Shown here in pieces: positions 16,846-26,321 of a stretch of 64,000 nt of DNA. The translations under genes were made by a program, and so were the position numbers. Numbering within the stretch: the first letter of the stretch is position 1; each line of letters opens with the position of its first letter. This stretch comes from Candidatus Heimdallarchaeum endolithica (GTDB taxonomy: Archaea > Asgardarchaeota > Heimdallarchaeia > Heimdallarchaeales > Heimdallarchaeaceae): assembly GCA_021513715.1 (NCBI GenBank), contig CP084167.1, forward strand, positions 1,256,571 to 1,320,570, in the 5' to 3' direction. The notes beneath the pieces were generated by a model that saw only the letters and a program-made list of their open reading frames with translations, was not told the origin of the DNA and did no database searches.

Positions 16846-18606
16846 TTGCTACATCATGAAGATAAATTTATTTTAGATACAAATTTTATTATTAGTGCTT
16901 TTGAGAAAAAACCCTCAACAATTACTACTTTCATAAAGAAGATAAGAAACCTCAATATTCAGCTACTAATTACAAATCATATTATCAAAGAAATTAGGTG
17001 GTATTTGCGTAGAAGAATAATAAATGAAATTACAATTAAAGAAGTTTCCACTAAAGAAATTAGAAAACTTCTTTCTGAACTTGAAAAAAAGAAGATATCA
17101 CCGCCACATTTTCCTGACTTATCTAATATTGTACTTGCAAAAAAATTAAGCGGTACAGTTGTAACAAGTGATCTTCAACTTGTAAAAACTTGTGAAAAAT
17201 TGGGTATTCCAGTTCACATGTCTTCTTCATTTGTATTCTTTTTAAAAGAAAAGGCAAACGATTTTGCAGACAAGAAATACTTTAATGAATTATATGATAA
17301 CATTCTCTCTGATGAAATTAAACACAGTGTAGAACAGAGTGAAATATATAATCCTGTTTATAGGATAAAAGAAATTCAACTACATGCGATTAAAGTTTTA
17401 CAAAAACTGCCTAAAATTTCTCCTTATAAGCCACAAGAGATGGTCTTCCTAAAAGAAGAAAACGAACTTTTAGACTTAATCAATGAAATAGAATTTGAGA
17501 TGCCAAATTATATTACACAGATTCGTGACGCTAAAAACTTAGAAACTCTTGAAATAGAATTGAAAGACATTTATAATCAGATTAATGACATTGTTTGGCA
17601 ATTACAACTTCTACTCAAAACAAGAAAGAGCCCAATTTTATCTGCATCAATAAGAATAAAAGCTAGAGTACTATTTATTTTAAGTATTGTCGAGTTTACA
17701 TTATTAAACTTTGGAAAATTAGAAAATACTTTGAATATTCTCTCGGAGATAGCTTCTACTTCACCAGATATGGTCTCAGATTTATTTATGGATTTACAGT
17801 TTCTGAGAATGGTTTTTTTCTTTGTTACTCAAAATTACAATCGGTTAACCGGATACTTTTCTGATAATTTTCTTCTATTATGTGAAATTGAAAGAAGAAC
17901 AGACTTAACAAAACTTACACGAACTATAATTTTTGCTTGTACCATTTTAGAAAGCAGAGTAATAGATAAGAATGCATCTTTAGAAGGTAAAAAAGAAATT
18001 TCTCTCTTATTCCAGCTAGGATATATTTTATTACAAAAAAGAAAAATTGAAAATGCACTACTCATCTTGCTACAAACACATTACTTGGCATTGCAGATTA
18101 AAGATGAGAAATTAATCAGAAATTCTTTAGAGCTCATGATTGTTATCCATTACATCTCAAACGAGAATATAAGTACAGAAATAGAGCAAGGGTTATTAGA
18201 ACTAAAAAAACTTAATCCATTTAATGTTCCAGTTTTTTCTATAAAAGAAGAATTAGATCTAGGTATTTTCACTGAAAAAGAGTTTAAATCTGTTGACAGC
18301 TTCCCTAGTCTGCTAAAAGAATGGTTCTATATTTATGATTATTTGAAAAAAGATGAAGAAGGACAAACAAAAACAGTAATTTTTGTTATTAATCCTTATT
18401 TTTCACCCAAGACAGTCTTTATTACTACTCAAATCTTGCCCATGTATGAACTTCGACCTGGAAGACAAATAAAAATAATAAAAGGAATGCTGAAAATCAA
18501 TAAGTGTAATTATAATTATGAAAAAAGGGAAGTTGATTTAGTAATTGAAATCAAAGAAGCTTTATTCTCTCTTAGAGACCCATGGGGAATGAAAATACTC
18601 AGGTAA
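16846..18606 (+). CDS. PIN-domain protein fused to a long alpha-helical repeat region
   Basis: Translation appears to start at TTG 16846, directly after the stop of the previous gene. No ATG lies before the conserved motif. Residues 7-130 form a PIN nuclease domain with the four acidic positions: D11 in FILDTN, Glu in IIKEIRW, Asp in FPDLSN, and Asp in VVTSDLQL. About 450 residues of helices follow, including paired-helix repeats (LLFQLGYILLQKRKIENALLILLQTHYLAL) like TPR/solenoid units, then a beta-rich C-terminus. PIN domains are metal-dependent RNases; the helical part could bind a partner. Unlike small VapC toxins it has no antitoxin gene and is much longer. Its place at the end of an exporter operon is unexplained. 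Confidence 0.75.
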   Translation: MLHHEDKFILDTNFIISAFEKKPSTITTFIKKIRNLNIQLLITNHIIKEIRWYLRRRIINEITIKEVSTKEIRKLLSELEKKKISPPHFPDLSNIVLAKKLSGTVVTSDLQLVKTCEKLGIPVHMSSSFVFFLKEKANDFADKKYFNELYDNILSDEIKHSVEQSEIYNPVYRIKEIQLHAIKVLQKLPKISPYKPQEMVFLKEENELLDLINEIEFEMPNYITQIRDAKNLETLEIELKDIYNQINDIVWQLQLLLKTRKSPILSASIRIKARVLFILSIVEFTLLNFGKLENTLNILSEIASTSPDMVSDLFMDLQFLRMVFFFVTQNYNRLTGYFSDNFLLLCEIERRTDLTKLTRTIIFACTILESRVIDKNASLEGKKEISLLFQLGYILLQKRKIENALLILLQTHYLALQIKDEKLIRNSLELMIVIHYISNENISTEIEQGLLELKKLNPFNVPVFSIKEELDLGIFTEKEFKSVDSFPSLLKEWFYIYDYLKKDEEGQTKTVIFVINPYFSPKTVFITTQILPMYELRPGRQIKIIKGMLKINKCNYNYEKREVDLVIEIKEALFSLRDPWGMKILR

Positions 18607-19543
18607 GTTTTTCTTTCCATTCATCTATTGTTTTTAATATTTCTTCAACATCAATAGGCTTTCTTCTCATCTTTTCTATTAGTTGGCTCATGTTATGTCT
18701 CATAAAAGGAGAAAGAGCACTAGCTTCCATTAAAGCATCTCTTGCTTTGTCAAAAGCTTTTATTATCTGCTCCTTATCTCTTGACACTGTCACTATTGTC
18801 TTAAGATTATCAAAAACCTTCTTTGGTTCAACATTTTCCCAATCTTCTTCAATATTAGTTTCTTGAACTAGGGAAGAAGTAATTAAAGCGTATCCCTCTC
18901 CTATCTGTTTAATTAGACCTTTTCTTTCAAGATTGAATAGAAGTTGATCTATTTTCCTTTTTTCCACACCAAGTTCATTTGCTAATGATTCAGAGTTTTT
19001 TGGGAGAGTGGAACTTGATAGAATACCCAAAATTCTTTGAGAAACTGTACCATTTTTTTTACAATATTGAACAAGAGAAGTTAAGGCAGTTACAAATTTA
19101 TCATCAGTAGGCTTTGAATAATAAGTCACTAATTCCTCAAGAAAGTTCTCAATTTCTCCAGTTTCTATATGTACAGGAGTAAAACTTTCAGGTTCTTTTG
19201 GTTTACCAAAAGTTTCTTTTTTCAATCTATCAATTTCTATCTCCAGATCTCTTATCTTTAACTTAAGCTCATTTTCTCTTTCATCTCGAGCTTGTGCATC
19301 TTGCTCTTTCCAATATCGCTCTTCTTCCATTCTCTTGGAATATTTCTCTATCTCTTCATCTTTCTGTTGAATAACTTGTTTAAGTTTAGCTATTTCAGTA
19401 TTTAGATTTTCTATCATATTTGATTGATGGGAGATACGTTGTTGTAGTTGAGACATATATTGCTCTTGAGCTTGCATTTGCAATTTCATACGTCTAACGT
19501 CATTTTCTTCTCCACCGTCTGCCCCATATGGAGTCCTTACCAC
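18599..19543 (-). CDS. Coiled-coil protein with C-terminal winged-helix domain
   Basis: I start it at GTG 19541-19543 because GAGGTGA, a strong Shine-Dalgarno, lies 5 nt upstream on the minus strand; the frame itself extends to a TTG at 19567. The protein (314 aa) has a coiled coil rich in Gln, Glu and Lys over about residues 20-130. A linker follows, then a winged-helix domain (RILGILSSSTLPKNSESLAN, then ELGVEKRKIDQLLFNLERKGLIKQIGEGYAL). A short helical end closes the protein. The domain order suggests a DNA- or protein-binding adaptor. It overlaps the convergent PIN gene by 8 bp. No precise family recognised. Confidence 0.7.
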   Translation of the reverse strand: MVRTPYGADGGEENDVRRMKLQMQAQEQYMSQLQQRISHQSNMIENLNTEIAKLKQVIQQKDEEIEKYSKRMEEERYWKEQDAQARDERENELKLKIRDLEIEIDRLKKETFGKPKEPESFTPVHIETGEIENFLEELVTYYSKPTDDKFVTALTSLVQYCKKNGTVSQRILGILSSSTLPKNSESLANELGVEKRKIDQLLFNLERKGLIKQIGEGYALITSSLVQETNIEEDWENVEPKKVFDNLKTIVTVSRDKEQIIKAFDKARDALMEASALSPFMRHNMSQLIEKMRRKPIDVEEILKTIDEWKEKLT

Positions 19544-19606
19544 AAAAGTCACCTCAATTATAAGCAATATTCTCTCCCATAGTTAAAAAATTTTAGATTT
19601 GGAAAA

Positions 19607-20212
19607 TTAGCCCAATATTTCTAGCAAAATGATTTCAAATATCTTTTTACACCTTGAAACATTAGAATAAGGCCATTTCTTGTCTTCTGTATTAAGAACA
19701 TAGTCTGCTAAAGCCATTACTGAACCTACCCCATAACCTAGCTCTTTTTTATTTCGTGCCAGAAAATTATCAAAATTCCTTAGATATTCATCTTCCTTTG
19801 CTTTAGAACTATCCTCTCCTTCTTTTCTGTCAGGATTATCTAAACGTCCAAATCTTGTTCTCAAAGAAGCATGAAATGCAATAATAAAGACATTTGTTTC
19901 TCCAAAATGGTTTTTCAAAACTTCAATTTCAGAAACTGCTCGAATCCCAGAGACGAAAACTGCTTTAATTTCTTTATCTAAATTGTCAATCTTCTCAATC
20001 AATCGTTCAGTAAAATAACTATCAGATATTTTCTTACAATCATCTGTAACCTTCTTTATATTTTCTGGGATAAAATCAAAGCCTCGTTTTTTCACTTCTT
20101 CCAAAACTACTGTTCCTGTTTCAAACAGAGGAATATTGTATTTTTCGCCATAGATTTTGGCATAAGTTGTTTTTCCTGCTAACGGAAGAGATGTGAGAAC
20201 TATAACCTTCAT
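19607..20212 (-). CDS. P-loop kinase, UPF0200/dephospho-CoA kinase-like
   Basis: From ATG 20210-20212 the protein is 201 aa and begins MKVIVLTSLPLAGKTTYAK, with a P-loop SLPLAGKTT. The rest fits the archaeal UPF0200 family, distantly like dephospho-CoA and adenylate kinases: FVSGIRAVSEIEVLKNHFG, FHASLRTRFGRLDN, and GYGVGSVMALADYVLNTE, which parallels the family motif GWGIGxVIALAD. The upstream extension of the frame is rich in aromatic residues and crosses AT-rich promoter-like DNA, so I reject it. Substrate is not determinable; a nucleotide or coenzyme phosphotransferase is likely. Confidence 0.75.
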   Translation of the reverse strand: MKVIVLTSLPLAGKTTYAKIYGEKYNIPLFETGTVVLEEVKKRGFDFIPENIKKVTDDCKKISDSYFTERLIEKIDNLDKEIKAVFVSGIRAVSEIEVLKNHFGETNVFIIAFHASLRTRFGRLDNPDRKEGEDSSKAKEDEYLRNFDNFLARNKKELGYGVGSVMALADYVLNTEDKKWPYSNVSRCKKIFEIILLEILG

Positions 20213-20269
20213 ACCCTCAATTTTATATGGTATAAAATAAATTTTTCTTAAAAAAATAAAAAAATAAAC

Positions 20270-20336
20270 GGTCAGAGAGCTCCAGTGGTTCATAGTAAGC
20301 CATAGCTTAACTCCCCCGGTCTATGAGGCTCTGACC
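20270..20336. ncRNA. GC-rich, highly structured 67-bp element (candidate RNA or mobile-element remnant)
   Basis: GGTCAGAG at the left end pairs perfectly with CTCTGACC at the right end. Inside, TCATAG pairs with CTATGA, and between these TAAGC-CATA-GCTTA makes a tight 5-bp hairpin. G+C is 36 of 67 (54 %), in flanks that are almost pure A/T. In AT-rich genomes such islands usually mark structured RNAs. I could not fold it as a tRNA on either strand: the T-arm is absent and it is too short. It sits between two divergent units, the P-loop kinase gene and the PhzF remnant. Strand is undecided. A tRNA-like remnant or short inverted-repeat element is the alternative. Confidence 0.45.
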
Positions 20337-20393
20337 TAAATTAACTTCTACATTTTTATTTAAAAATTAACTGATTAAATATAGAAAAACCAT

Positions 20394-20851
20394 TTGGTAC
20401 TTGGTGTCAAAAAAGAAATAAATCTAGATCTTTTCTTATCTGCATTAAACATCGAATATTGTAAAACTTTAGAATATCTTATAGTTGAAGTGAAAAACGA
20501 TCAAATTGTAGAGAATCTTACCCCTAATTTCCAAAGAATTTTAGATGGACATTTACCCAAGAATGTTGGATTAGTAATTGTTACTTCTCAATCTACTTCT
20601 AAAGAGGAGTTTGACTTTGTTTCTCGTTGCTTTGCCCCTTGGTTTGCAATAAATGAAGACCCGGTAACAGGTTCTGCTCACACTATTTGTATCCTTACTG
20701 GAGTAAAAGGCTAATGAAAAAAGAATTAAATGCTTATCAATGTTCTCCACGTGGAGGAATTCTTCATCTTCTACCTTCAAAAGTTTCTGAAAGAGTTTAC
20801 ATTGTAGGAAAAGCAACTGTTGTTTTAAGTGGTAATCTATTTCTTAATTAA
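20394..20851 (+). pseudogene. PhzF-family isomerase remnant, truncated and frameshifted
   Basis: Residues before the break read LEYLIVEVKNDQIVENLTP, then DFVSRCFAPWFAINEDPVTG and SAHT, the C-terminal domain of PhzF/MAWBP-like proteins. After SAHTI the match continues only in the next frame: LYPYWSKRLMKKELNAYQCS, then PRGGILHL and a TAA at 20849-20851, implying loss of one base near 20685. The N-terminal half of the family (about 130 residues with the catalytic Glu) is absent upstream. Both defects mark this as a pseudogene. Its neighbours, the GC-rich element on one side and the chaperone promoter on the other, suggest a local rearrangement. Confidence 0.8.
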
Positions 20852-20860
20852 TTTTATTTT

Positions 20861-20892
20861 TTGACTGACCGTTAATTTTATATATCAGTCAA
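20861..20892. promoter_or_regulatory. Palindromic operator candidate around the grpE-dnaK-dnaJ promoter
   Basis: TTGACTGA and TCAGTCAA are perfect 8-bp inverted arms separated by 16 bp that contain a TATA-like core (TTAATTTTATATA). A dimeric repressor bound here would cover the promoter, a design known from archaeal heat-shock repressors such as Phr, although this sequence is not the known Phr site. The leader from a start near 20910 to grpE would be roughly 85 nt. Confidence 0.6.
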
Positions 20893-20993
20893 TGTCTTGA
20901 AAGTATCAGAAAATTAGAAATCTGAATTACGAGGTTACATTTAAACTCGGAGAACACACTATATACATTTGATATCAAGGAGAGTAGATTAGA

Positions 20994-21698
20994 TTGAATG
21001 AAGAAGAAAAGGAATTAGTAGAAGTAGATGTCAACGAAGAGGGTATTGAAGAGATATCTGTTGGTGAACAAAAACAAGAAACTGAATCTAAAGAAGAAAG
21101 TAAAGAAAAGAAAGAGTCTCAAGATGAGGTCGACGAAATAGAAGAGTTACGAAAATCACTCAAAGCACTTTTCTCAGATCCTGAAGCGTTAATTGAGCAA
21201 TATGTTGAATTATATAAAGAGCTCAAAGAAGCAAAGGAAAAGCGTGATGAGTATCTTTACCTTGCTCAAAAAACTCAAGCTAATTTAGAAAACTATAGAA
21301 AGCAAGTACACAAGGATCAACAATGGGCTAATTTCCACAACAAGTCCAAAATCCTGGAGAAATTTCTTTCCATCTACGATGACCTTGCTAGAACTCAAGC
21401 TGAATTTGATAAGAATCCAGATATTGAACATGTAAAAGAAGCTCTTCGCATGATATTTGAAAATTTCAAGGCTACTTTTGATAATTTAGAAGTTAAAGTA
21501 ATTTCACCCAAAGAAGGTGAAAAATTCAATCCTCGTATTCATGAAGCTATTCATGTTTTAGAGTTAGAGGACAAAGAAAACAACTCTATTATTGAGGTTG
21601 TAAGTTTAGGATTTATGTTACAAGACTTAGTTCTTCGTCCTGCTAAAGTCGTGATTTCAAAAGTAAAGAGTAAACAAAAAAATGAAAATAAAGATTAA
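20994..21698 (+). CDS. grpE: Nucleotide exchange factor GrpE
   Basis: The 234-residue protein has a long acidic N-terminus, a coiled coil from about residue 65 to 135 (YLYLAQKTQANLENYRKQVH, then KDQQWANFHNKSKILEKFLS), and the C-terminal beta domain ending in SLGFMLQDLVLRPAKVVISK, the GrpE signature region. It releases ADP from DnaK. The likely start is TTG 20994, since the nearest ATG is out of frame and AAGGAGA lies 11 nt upstream. dnaK follows after 11 bp. The grpE-dnaK-dnaJ order is as in many archaea that acquired the Hsp70 system from bacteria. Confidence 0.92.
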   Translation: MNEEEKELVEVDVNEEGIEEISVGEQKQETESKEESKEKKESQDEVDEIEELRKSLKALFSDPEALIEQYVELYKELKEAKEKRDEYLYLAQKTQANLENYRKQVHKDQQWANFHNKSKILEKFLSIYDDLARTQAEFDKNPDIEHVKEALRMIFENFKATFDNLEVKVISPKEGEKFNPRIHEAIHVLELEDKENNSIIEVVSLGFMLQDLVLRPAKVVISKVKSKQKNENKD

Positions 21699-21709
21699 GG
21701 TGATTAGAA

Positions 21710-23620
21710 ATGTCAGAAGAAAAGAAAGAAACTAAGAAAGAAATAGTTGTTGGAATTGACTTAGGAACAACAAACTCTGCTATTGCCTACATGGTAGGAA
21801 ACCAACCTCAGATTATTCCCAATGCTGAAGGAGGAAGAATCACTCCCAGTGTTGTAGCTTTTAATGAGGATGGAACCAGAACTGTTGGTATCCAAGCTAA
21901 AAGACAAGCTGTTGCCCAAGCTGAACGAACAGTTATTGAGATTAAAAGAAAAATGGGTACCGATTATCGATTTGAAGTTGATGGAAAGAAATACAGACCT
22001 GAGGAAATCAGTGCTATGATTCTTTCCAAACTCAAACATGATGCTGAAGAATATTTAGGTCAAAAAATTAACAAAGCAGTTATCACTGTTCCTGCATATT
22101 TCAGTGATTCTCAAAGACAAGCAACAAAAGATGCAGGAGAGATAGCAGGTTTAGAAGTTTTAAGAATTGTTAACGAACCTACAGCATCCGCTCTAGCATA
22201 TGGTCTTGATAAAGAAGAAGCTGAAAAGGTTCTTGTTTTTGATCTCGGTGGAGGAACTTTTGATGTTTCAATATTGGAATTAGACGAAGGATTATTCAGA
22301 GTAATTGCTACAAGTGGGAATAACCTTCTTGGAGGTTCTGATTGGGATCAAAAGATAATAGACTGGATGATTGAGGAATTTAAGAAAAATGAAGGAATTG
22401 ACCTTTCTAGTGACCCAAAGATTGTACAACGATTAAAAGATGCAGCAGAACAAGCCAAAATTGAATTAACATCCAAGCTCCAAACAAGGATTAATCTTCC
22501 CTATATCACTTTTGATCCAAAGACTAACAGTCCAAAACACCTAGAGATGACACTTACAAGAGCTAAATTTGAAGAGATGACAAGAGATCTTGTTGAAAAA
22601 TGCCGTGGACCCTCCTTACAAGCAATGAAAGATTCAAAACTAAAGCCTGAAGATCTAGATAAAATCATTCTTGTTGGTGGAGCCACTCGTATGCCAATGA
22701 TACAAAAAATGGTTAAGGAGCTTTTTGGTAAAGAACCTCACAAAGGAATTAACCCTGATGAAGTAGTTGCATTAGGAGCTGCTGTTCAAGCTGGAGTCTT
22801 AGCTGGAGAAGTAAAAGACATCCTTCTACTTGATGTTACTCCTTTAACTTTAGGTGTCGAGACACTAGGAGGAGTTATGACACCATTAATTGAACGAAAC
22901 ACTACTATACCAGTTACCAAGAAAAAAGTTTTCACTACAGCTGTTGATGGGCAACCAAGTGTAGAAATTCATGTTCTTCAAGGAGAACGTACAATGGCTA
23001 AAGATAACATTACTTTAGGCCGATTCCAGTTAGTGGGTATTCCTCCTGCACCTAGAGGTGTTCCTCAAATTGAAGTAAGTTTTGAAATAGATGCTAACGG
23101 CATTCTCAAAGTATTTGCAAAGGATTTAGGAACTGGAAAAGAACAATCAATCACTATCCAATCTTCTCATCTAACTGAAGAAGAGATCGAGAGAATGAGA
23201 AAAGAAGCAGAGCAATACAAAGAAGAAGACCAAAAACGCAGAGAATTAATTGAAGCAAAAAATGGAGCAGAACAAGCAATCTATACTACTGAAAAAACAA
23301 TAAAAGAAGCAGAAGATAAAATTACTGAGGACGAGAAAAACGCATTGAATGCCAAAATTGAGGAATTAAGGAAGATTCTTGAGGGAGAGGATCTTGATAA
23401 AATTAAGAAAAAGACTGAAGAATTAATGCAAGAAATGTTCAAGATCTCTCAAAGAATCTATGGCGCAGCAGGTCCTCAAGGAGCACCTGGAGCAGGTCCT
23501 ACAGGATTTCCTGGTTATGGCGCTCCAAGTGAAGCAGCAGGAACACAAACTGGTTCAGATGTTGATGAAGAAAGCGTAATTGATGTTGACTATGAACCAG
23601 TTGACGAAGACGAAAAATAA
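21710..23620 (+). CDS. dnaK: Hsp70 chaperone DnaK
   Basis: This full-length 636-residue Hsp70 has the phosphate-1 motif [14 protein letters not shown] and the adenosine/phosphate-2 segment [14 protein letters not shown]. Further on are [11 protein letters not shown], the connect/adenosine motif [14 protein letters not shown], the linker region [14 protein letters not shown], and a substrate-binding beta domain. The helical lid ends in a Gly/Ala/Pro-rich tail with an acidic [12 protein letters not shown] terminus. It is ATP-dependent, with GrpE and DnaJ encoded on either side. Bacterial-type sequence throughout, consistent with old transfer into archaea. AAGGTGA 6 nt before the ATG serves as Shine-Dalgarno. 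Confidence 0.97.
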   Translation: MSEEKKETKKEIVVGIDLGTTNSAIAYMVGNQPQIIPNAEGGRITPSVVAFNEDGTRTVGIQAKRQAVAQAERTVIEIKRKMGTDYRFEVDGKKYRPEEISAMILSKLKHDAEEYLGQKINKAVITVPAYFSDSQRQATKDAGEIAGLEVLRIVNEPTASALAYGLDKEEAEKVLVFDLGGGTFDVSILELDEGLFRVIATSGNNLLGGSDWDQKIIDWMIEEFKKNEGIDLSSDPKIVQRLKDAAEQAKIELTSKLQTRINLPYITFDPKTNSPKHLEMTLTRAKFEEMTRDLVEKCRGPSLQAMKDSKLKPEDLDKIILVGGATRMPMIQKMVKELFGKEPHKGINPDEVVALGAAVQAGVLAGEVKDILLLDVTPLTLGVETLGGVMTPLIERNTTIPVTKKKVFTTAVDGQPSVEIHVLQGERTMAKDNITLGRFQLVGIPPAPRGVPQIEVSFEIDANGILKVFAKDLGTGKEQSITIQSSHLTEEEIERMRKEAEQYKEEDQKRRELIEAKNGAEQAIYTTEKTIKEAEDKITEDEKNALNAKIEELRKILEGEDLDKIKKKTEELMQEMFKISQRIYGAAGPQGAPGAGPTGFPGYGAPSEAAGTQTGSDVDEESVIDVDYEPVDEDEK

Positions 23621-23685
23621 TACTCGTTAAAAGATAAATTTAATATTAATTCTTTTTCTTCTTTCTACCGTTAGGAAGTGACCCT

Positions 23686-24834
23686 ATGTCAGAGAAACGA
23701 GATTACTATGAAGTCTTGGGAGTTAGTCGAGACGCCTCAGAAAGTGAAATAAAAAAAGCGTTTAGAAAGAAAGCTATGCAATATCATCCTGATCGAAATC
23801 CTGACGACCCAGAAGCTGCTGAAAAGTTCAAAGAAGTTTCTGAAGCTTTTGAAGTCCTTTCTGATCCAGAGAAACGTGCAGCATATGACAGATTTGGTTT
23901 TGCAGGAGTAGATTCAAGTTTTTCTCATGTTAGTGCTAGTGATTTTTCCTCATTCAGTGACTTATTTTCTTCATTATTTGGCGAGGATCTCTTTAGCGAA
24001 TTTTTTGGAGGACACAGGAGAAGAGCTAGTGGGCCTAGGAAGGGCTCTGATTTAGTAATGAATTACTCTATTTCTTTTTACGATGCTATTTTTGGTACGA
24101 AAAGAGTGGTTGAAGTTCCAATAAAGAAAGTTTGTCCAACATGCAATGGTTCAGGGACAAAAAAAGGTTCATCTCCTAGGATTTGTCCCACATGCCAAGG
24201 ATCTGGAGTAGAAACACTAACACAAAGAAGCGGCTTCACTATATTTCAAAGACAGATTCAATGTCGTCAATGTAATGGAAAAGGGCAGATTATTGATAAC
24301 CCTTGCCCTACTTGTAAAGGAACTGGCCGTGCTAAAGAGAACGAAAAAATCAGGTTAGAGATTCCTCCAGGAGTAGATAGCGGTTTTAGACTTAGAATAA
24401 AAGGAAAAGGAGAAGAAGGTCGTTTAGGAGGTCCCAGAGGAGACTTATATATTCGAATAATTGTCGATGAACATCCTTTCTTCAAACGTAGAGGAGATGA
24501 TCTAGCTGCAGAAATAGCAATCCCCTATCCAATAGCCGTTTTAGGAGGAGAAATAACTATTCCTACCCCTTATGGTCCAGAGAAAGTAAATATACCAAAG
24601 AATACTAAAGATGGGGATATTATTAGACTTGCTAAAAAAGGAGTGCAACGACAAACTAGATATGGTGTCAATCGTGGAGACTTCCATGTAGTCGTAAGAA
24701 TAGATATTCCCAAAAAATTGACAAATGAAGAAAAAGAGTTACTTATTAAATTGTCTAAAATAATGCAAATGCCAGAGAAACAACAAAAATTGTTTAATAA
24801 ACTATTTGAAGAAATTAAGAAAAATAAGAAATAG
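23686..24834 (+). CDS. dnaJ: Co-chaperone DnaJ
   Basis: This 382-residue type I DnaJ contains a J-domain with HPD at residues 34-36, a Gly/Phe- and Ser/Phe-rich linker, and four CxxCxGxG zinc motifs ([32 protein letters not shown]). The C-terminal substrate-binding domain has [20 protein letters not shown]. It delivers clients to DnaK and stimulates its ATPase. TTAGGAAGTGACC precedes the ATG at 23686. The 65-bp gap after dnaK is AT-rich, so a secondary promoter is possible, but it most likely shares the operon transcript. Confidence 0.96.
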   Translation: MSEKRDYYEVLGVSRDASESEIKKAFRKKAMQYHPDRNPDDPEAAEKFKEVSEAFEVLSDPEKRAAYDRFGFAGVDSSFSHVSASDFSSFSDLFSSLFGEDLFSEFFGGHRRRASGPRKGSDLVMNYSISFYDAIFGTKRVVEVPIKKVCPTCNGSGTKKGSSPRICPTCQGSGVETLTQRSGFTIFQRQIQCRQCNGKGQIIDNPCPTCKGTGRAKENEKIRLEIPPGVDSGFRLRIKGKGEEGRLGGPRGDLYIRIIVDEHPFFKRRGDDLAAEIAIPYPIAVLGGEITIPTPYGPEKVNIPKNTKDGDIIRLAKKGVQRQTRYGVNRGDFHVVVRIDIPKKLTNEEKELLIKLSKIMQMPEKQQKLFNKLFEEIKKNKK

Positions 24835-24897
24835 TTATTCCCTAACTTCTTTTTATTTTCAGATACTTTTTTATTAGGTAAATGTGATTTATTATAT

Positions 24898-25824
24898 ATG
24901 AGTGATGAAGATTTTGTTCGCTGTCCCAACTGTGGAAATCTAAACATTAAAGGTTCAACCAAATGCCTTTTCTGTGATCAAGAATTAGAAGTTTCAGAAG
25001 AAGATAAGGGTAAAGTAGTAGAAACTTTTCCTTGTCCTAGCTGTTCTACAGATTTACCTGTAGGTGTAAAATCATGTCCTATTTGTGGATGGAGTGAAGA
25101 AGGAGCTTCACAGGTAGAAGAAGGACCAACAGATAAAGGTGAATCGCTAGGTATTCCTCAAGTAGGAGAGAGTGCACCCCCTGCACCTACTATTCCAAAA
25201 ATGCCTGAAACAGAAGAAGAAGGAGAAGAAGTTCTTACACCTAAAATTCCAGATATGTTAGTTGAAGAAGTAGAAAAGGTAGAAGAGGAAATAATTATCG
25301 AAGAAGAGCTTGTTCAACCAGAAAAAGTTTCATTTAAATTCACTATTGCATTCATATGTTTATCATTGTTACTCTCAATATTTCATTATGGTTTCAGTTT
25401 CTTAATAGCCCTTCCATCAGTTAAAGTCATAGACCCTGAAGTTCAAGTTATTCCTTTACAAGGGGATCTATCTACCGCAGTTAAAATTAGTGCTATTGCC
25501 TTTTATCTATCAGTAGTTGTATCTATTACTTCAGGATACATTATTTCGTTGTTTATTAGAAAAAGAATCAAAGAGTTAAAAAATATCATTTTGTGGTTGG
25601 GGATTTTCATATTTATAGATCTGATTGTCCATATAGCTATTCCAGCTCTAGCTACAATAATATTCTATCCACGAGAGATTCTATTTATCAATCTATCTGG
25701 AGCTACTTTGGTCTTCTTAGTTACAAATATAGTTCTAATGTTCACACCCTTTATTGTAGGAGGACACTGGTTATTTACAAAACTTGATAAGCTTTATTTT
25801 CCTAAAAAACATGCCCAAAACTGA
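24898..25824 (+). CDS. Zinc-ribbon membrane protein
   Basis: The N-terminus has two zinc-ribbon-like Cys pairs: CPNCGN...CLFCDQ (residues about 9-26) and CPSCSTD...CPICGW (about 45-64). An acidic, Pro/Glu-rich linker follows to residue about 140, then four hydrophobic segments (KFTIAFICLSLLLSIFHYGF; the AFYLSVVVSITSGYIISLFI block; and two more). This rubredoxin-like-ribbon plus membrane-anchor layout is common in archaea and is usually unassigned. The next gene starts 3 bp downstream. No enzymatic motif is seen. Confidence 0.7.
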   Translation: MSDEDFVRCPNCGNLNIKGSTKCLFCDQELEVSEEDKGKVVETFPCPSCSTDLPVGVKSCPICGWSEEGASQVEEGPTDKGESLGIPQVGESAPPAPTIPKMPETEEEGEEVLTPKIPDMLVEEVEKVEEEIIIEEELVQPEKVSFKFTIAFICLSLLLSIFHYGFSFLIALPSVKVIDPEVQVIPLQGDLSTAVKISAIAFYLSVVVSITSGYIISLFIRKRIKELKNIILWLGIFIFIDLIVHIAIPALATIIFYPREILFINLSGATLVFLVTNIVLMFTPFIVGGHWLFTKLDKLYFPKKHAQN

Positions 25825-25826
25825 AG

Positions 25827-26270
25827 ATGTGTCATATAATGGATGGGAAAAAACTTGAGAATTTCTTAAAATATGAATTAGAAAACATTAACAAACATTT
25901 GCCAAGAAAGAGAATACCGCTAAATAAAGGAATGAAAGAAAATACTTATGTAAGCAAAGGTAATGATAAAATTTCTATTGACCCTCGAGAAATACAATTC
26001 TTACAATCTTTATGTCCCAAGGATAAACTTAATTCTGTTTATCTTCCGATAATTATTGTTAGAAGAAGAGATCTTGGAGAAGGAGCATATATAATAAGTG
26101 GTGAATCTATTGAAGAGTTCTTAGTTTTAAAAGCAATTAATAAATGGGAAGGTGACTGGAGCGAATTTCTTAAGGAAAAGGAAAAAAGACACTATTTTTA
26201 TCTATATAAACCAGACTTATTAGAAATAAGAAAAAAACTTTCCACATGCACTGTTATTGCTTTTAGTTAA
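25827..26270 (+). CDS. UPF0216/DUF61 family protein
   Basis: This 147-residue protein matches the archaea-specific DUF61 pattern: PRKRIPLNKGM, then IDPREIQFLQSLCP, LNSVYLPIIIVRRRDLGEGA, and YIISGESIEEFLVLKAINK. The N-terminal start may be ATG 25827 or ATG 25839 (MDGKKLENF); the first lies 3 bp after the previous stop. Function of the family is unknown. The C-terminal 45 residues (YLYKPDLLEIRKKLSTCTVI) extend beyond the usual DUF61 core. Confidence 0.8.
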   Translation: MCHIMDGKKLENFLKYELENINKHLPRKRIPLNKGMKENTYVSKGNDKISIDPREIQFLQSLCPKDKLNSVYLPIIIVRRRDLGEGAYIISGESIEEFLVLKAINKWEGDWSEFLKEKEKRHYFYLYKPDLLEIRKKLSTCTVIAFS

Positions 26271-26273
26271 ATA

Positions 26274-26310
26274 GAATAGAGAAACTTTATTTATTTCTAT
26301 TCTTTTTTTT
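26274..26310 (+). terminator. Candidate hairpin plus T-run terminator
   Basis: GAATAGA(G)AAA and TTTCTATTC form an imperfect stem followed directly by eight T residues, just after the DUF61 stop codon. T-runs alone terminate archaeal RNA polymerase. The same AT-rich stretch may also hold the TATA box of the following M24 gene. Confidence 0.5.
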
Positions 26311-26321
26311 CTTGATAAAAA

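Noticed and set aside
20270..20336. tRNA gene
   Set aside because: The closing stem and a GCTC-CAGTGGT segment look tRNA-like, but there is no T-arm, the length is 67 nt and no cloverleaf forms on either strand.
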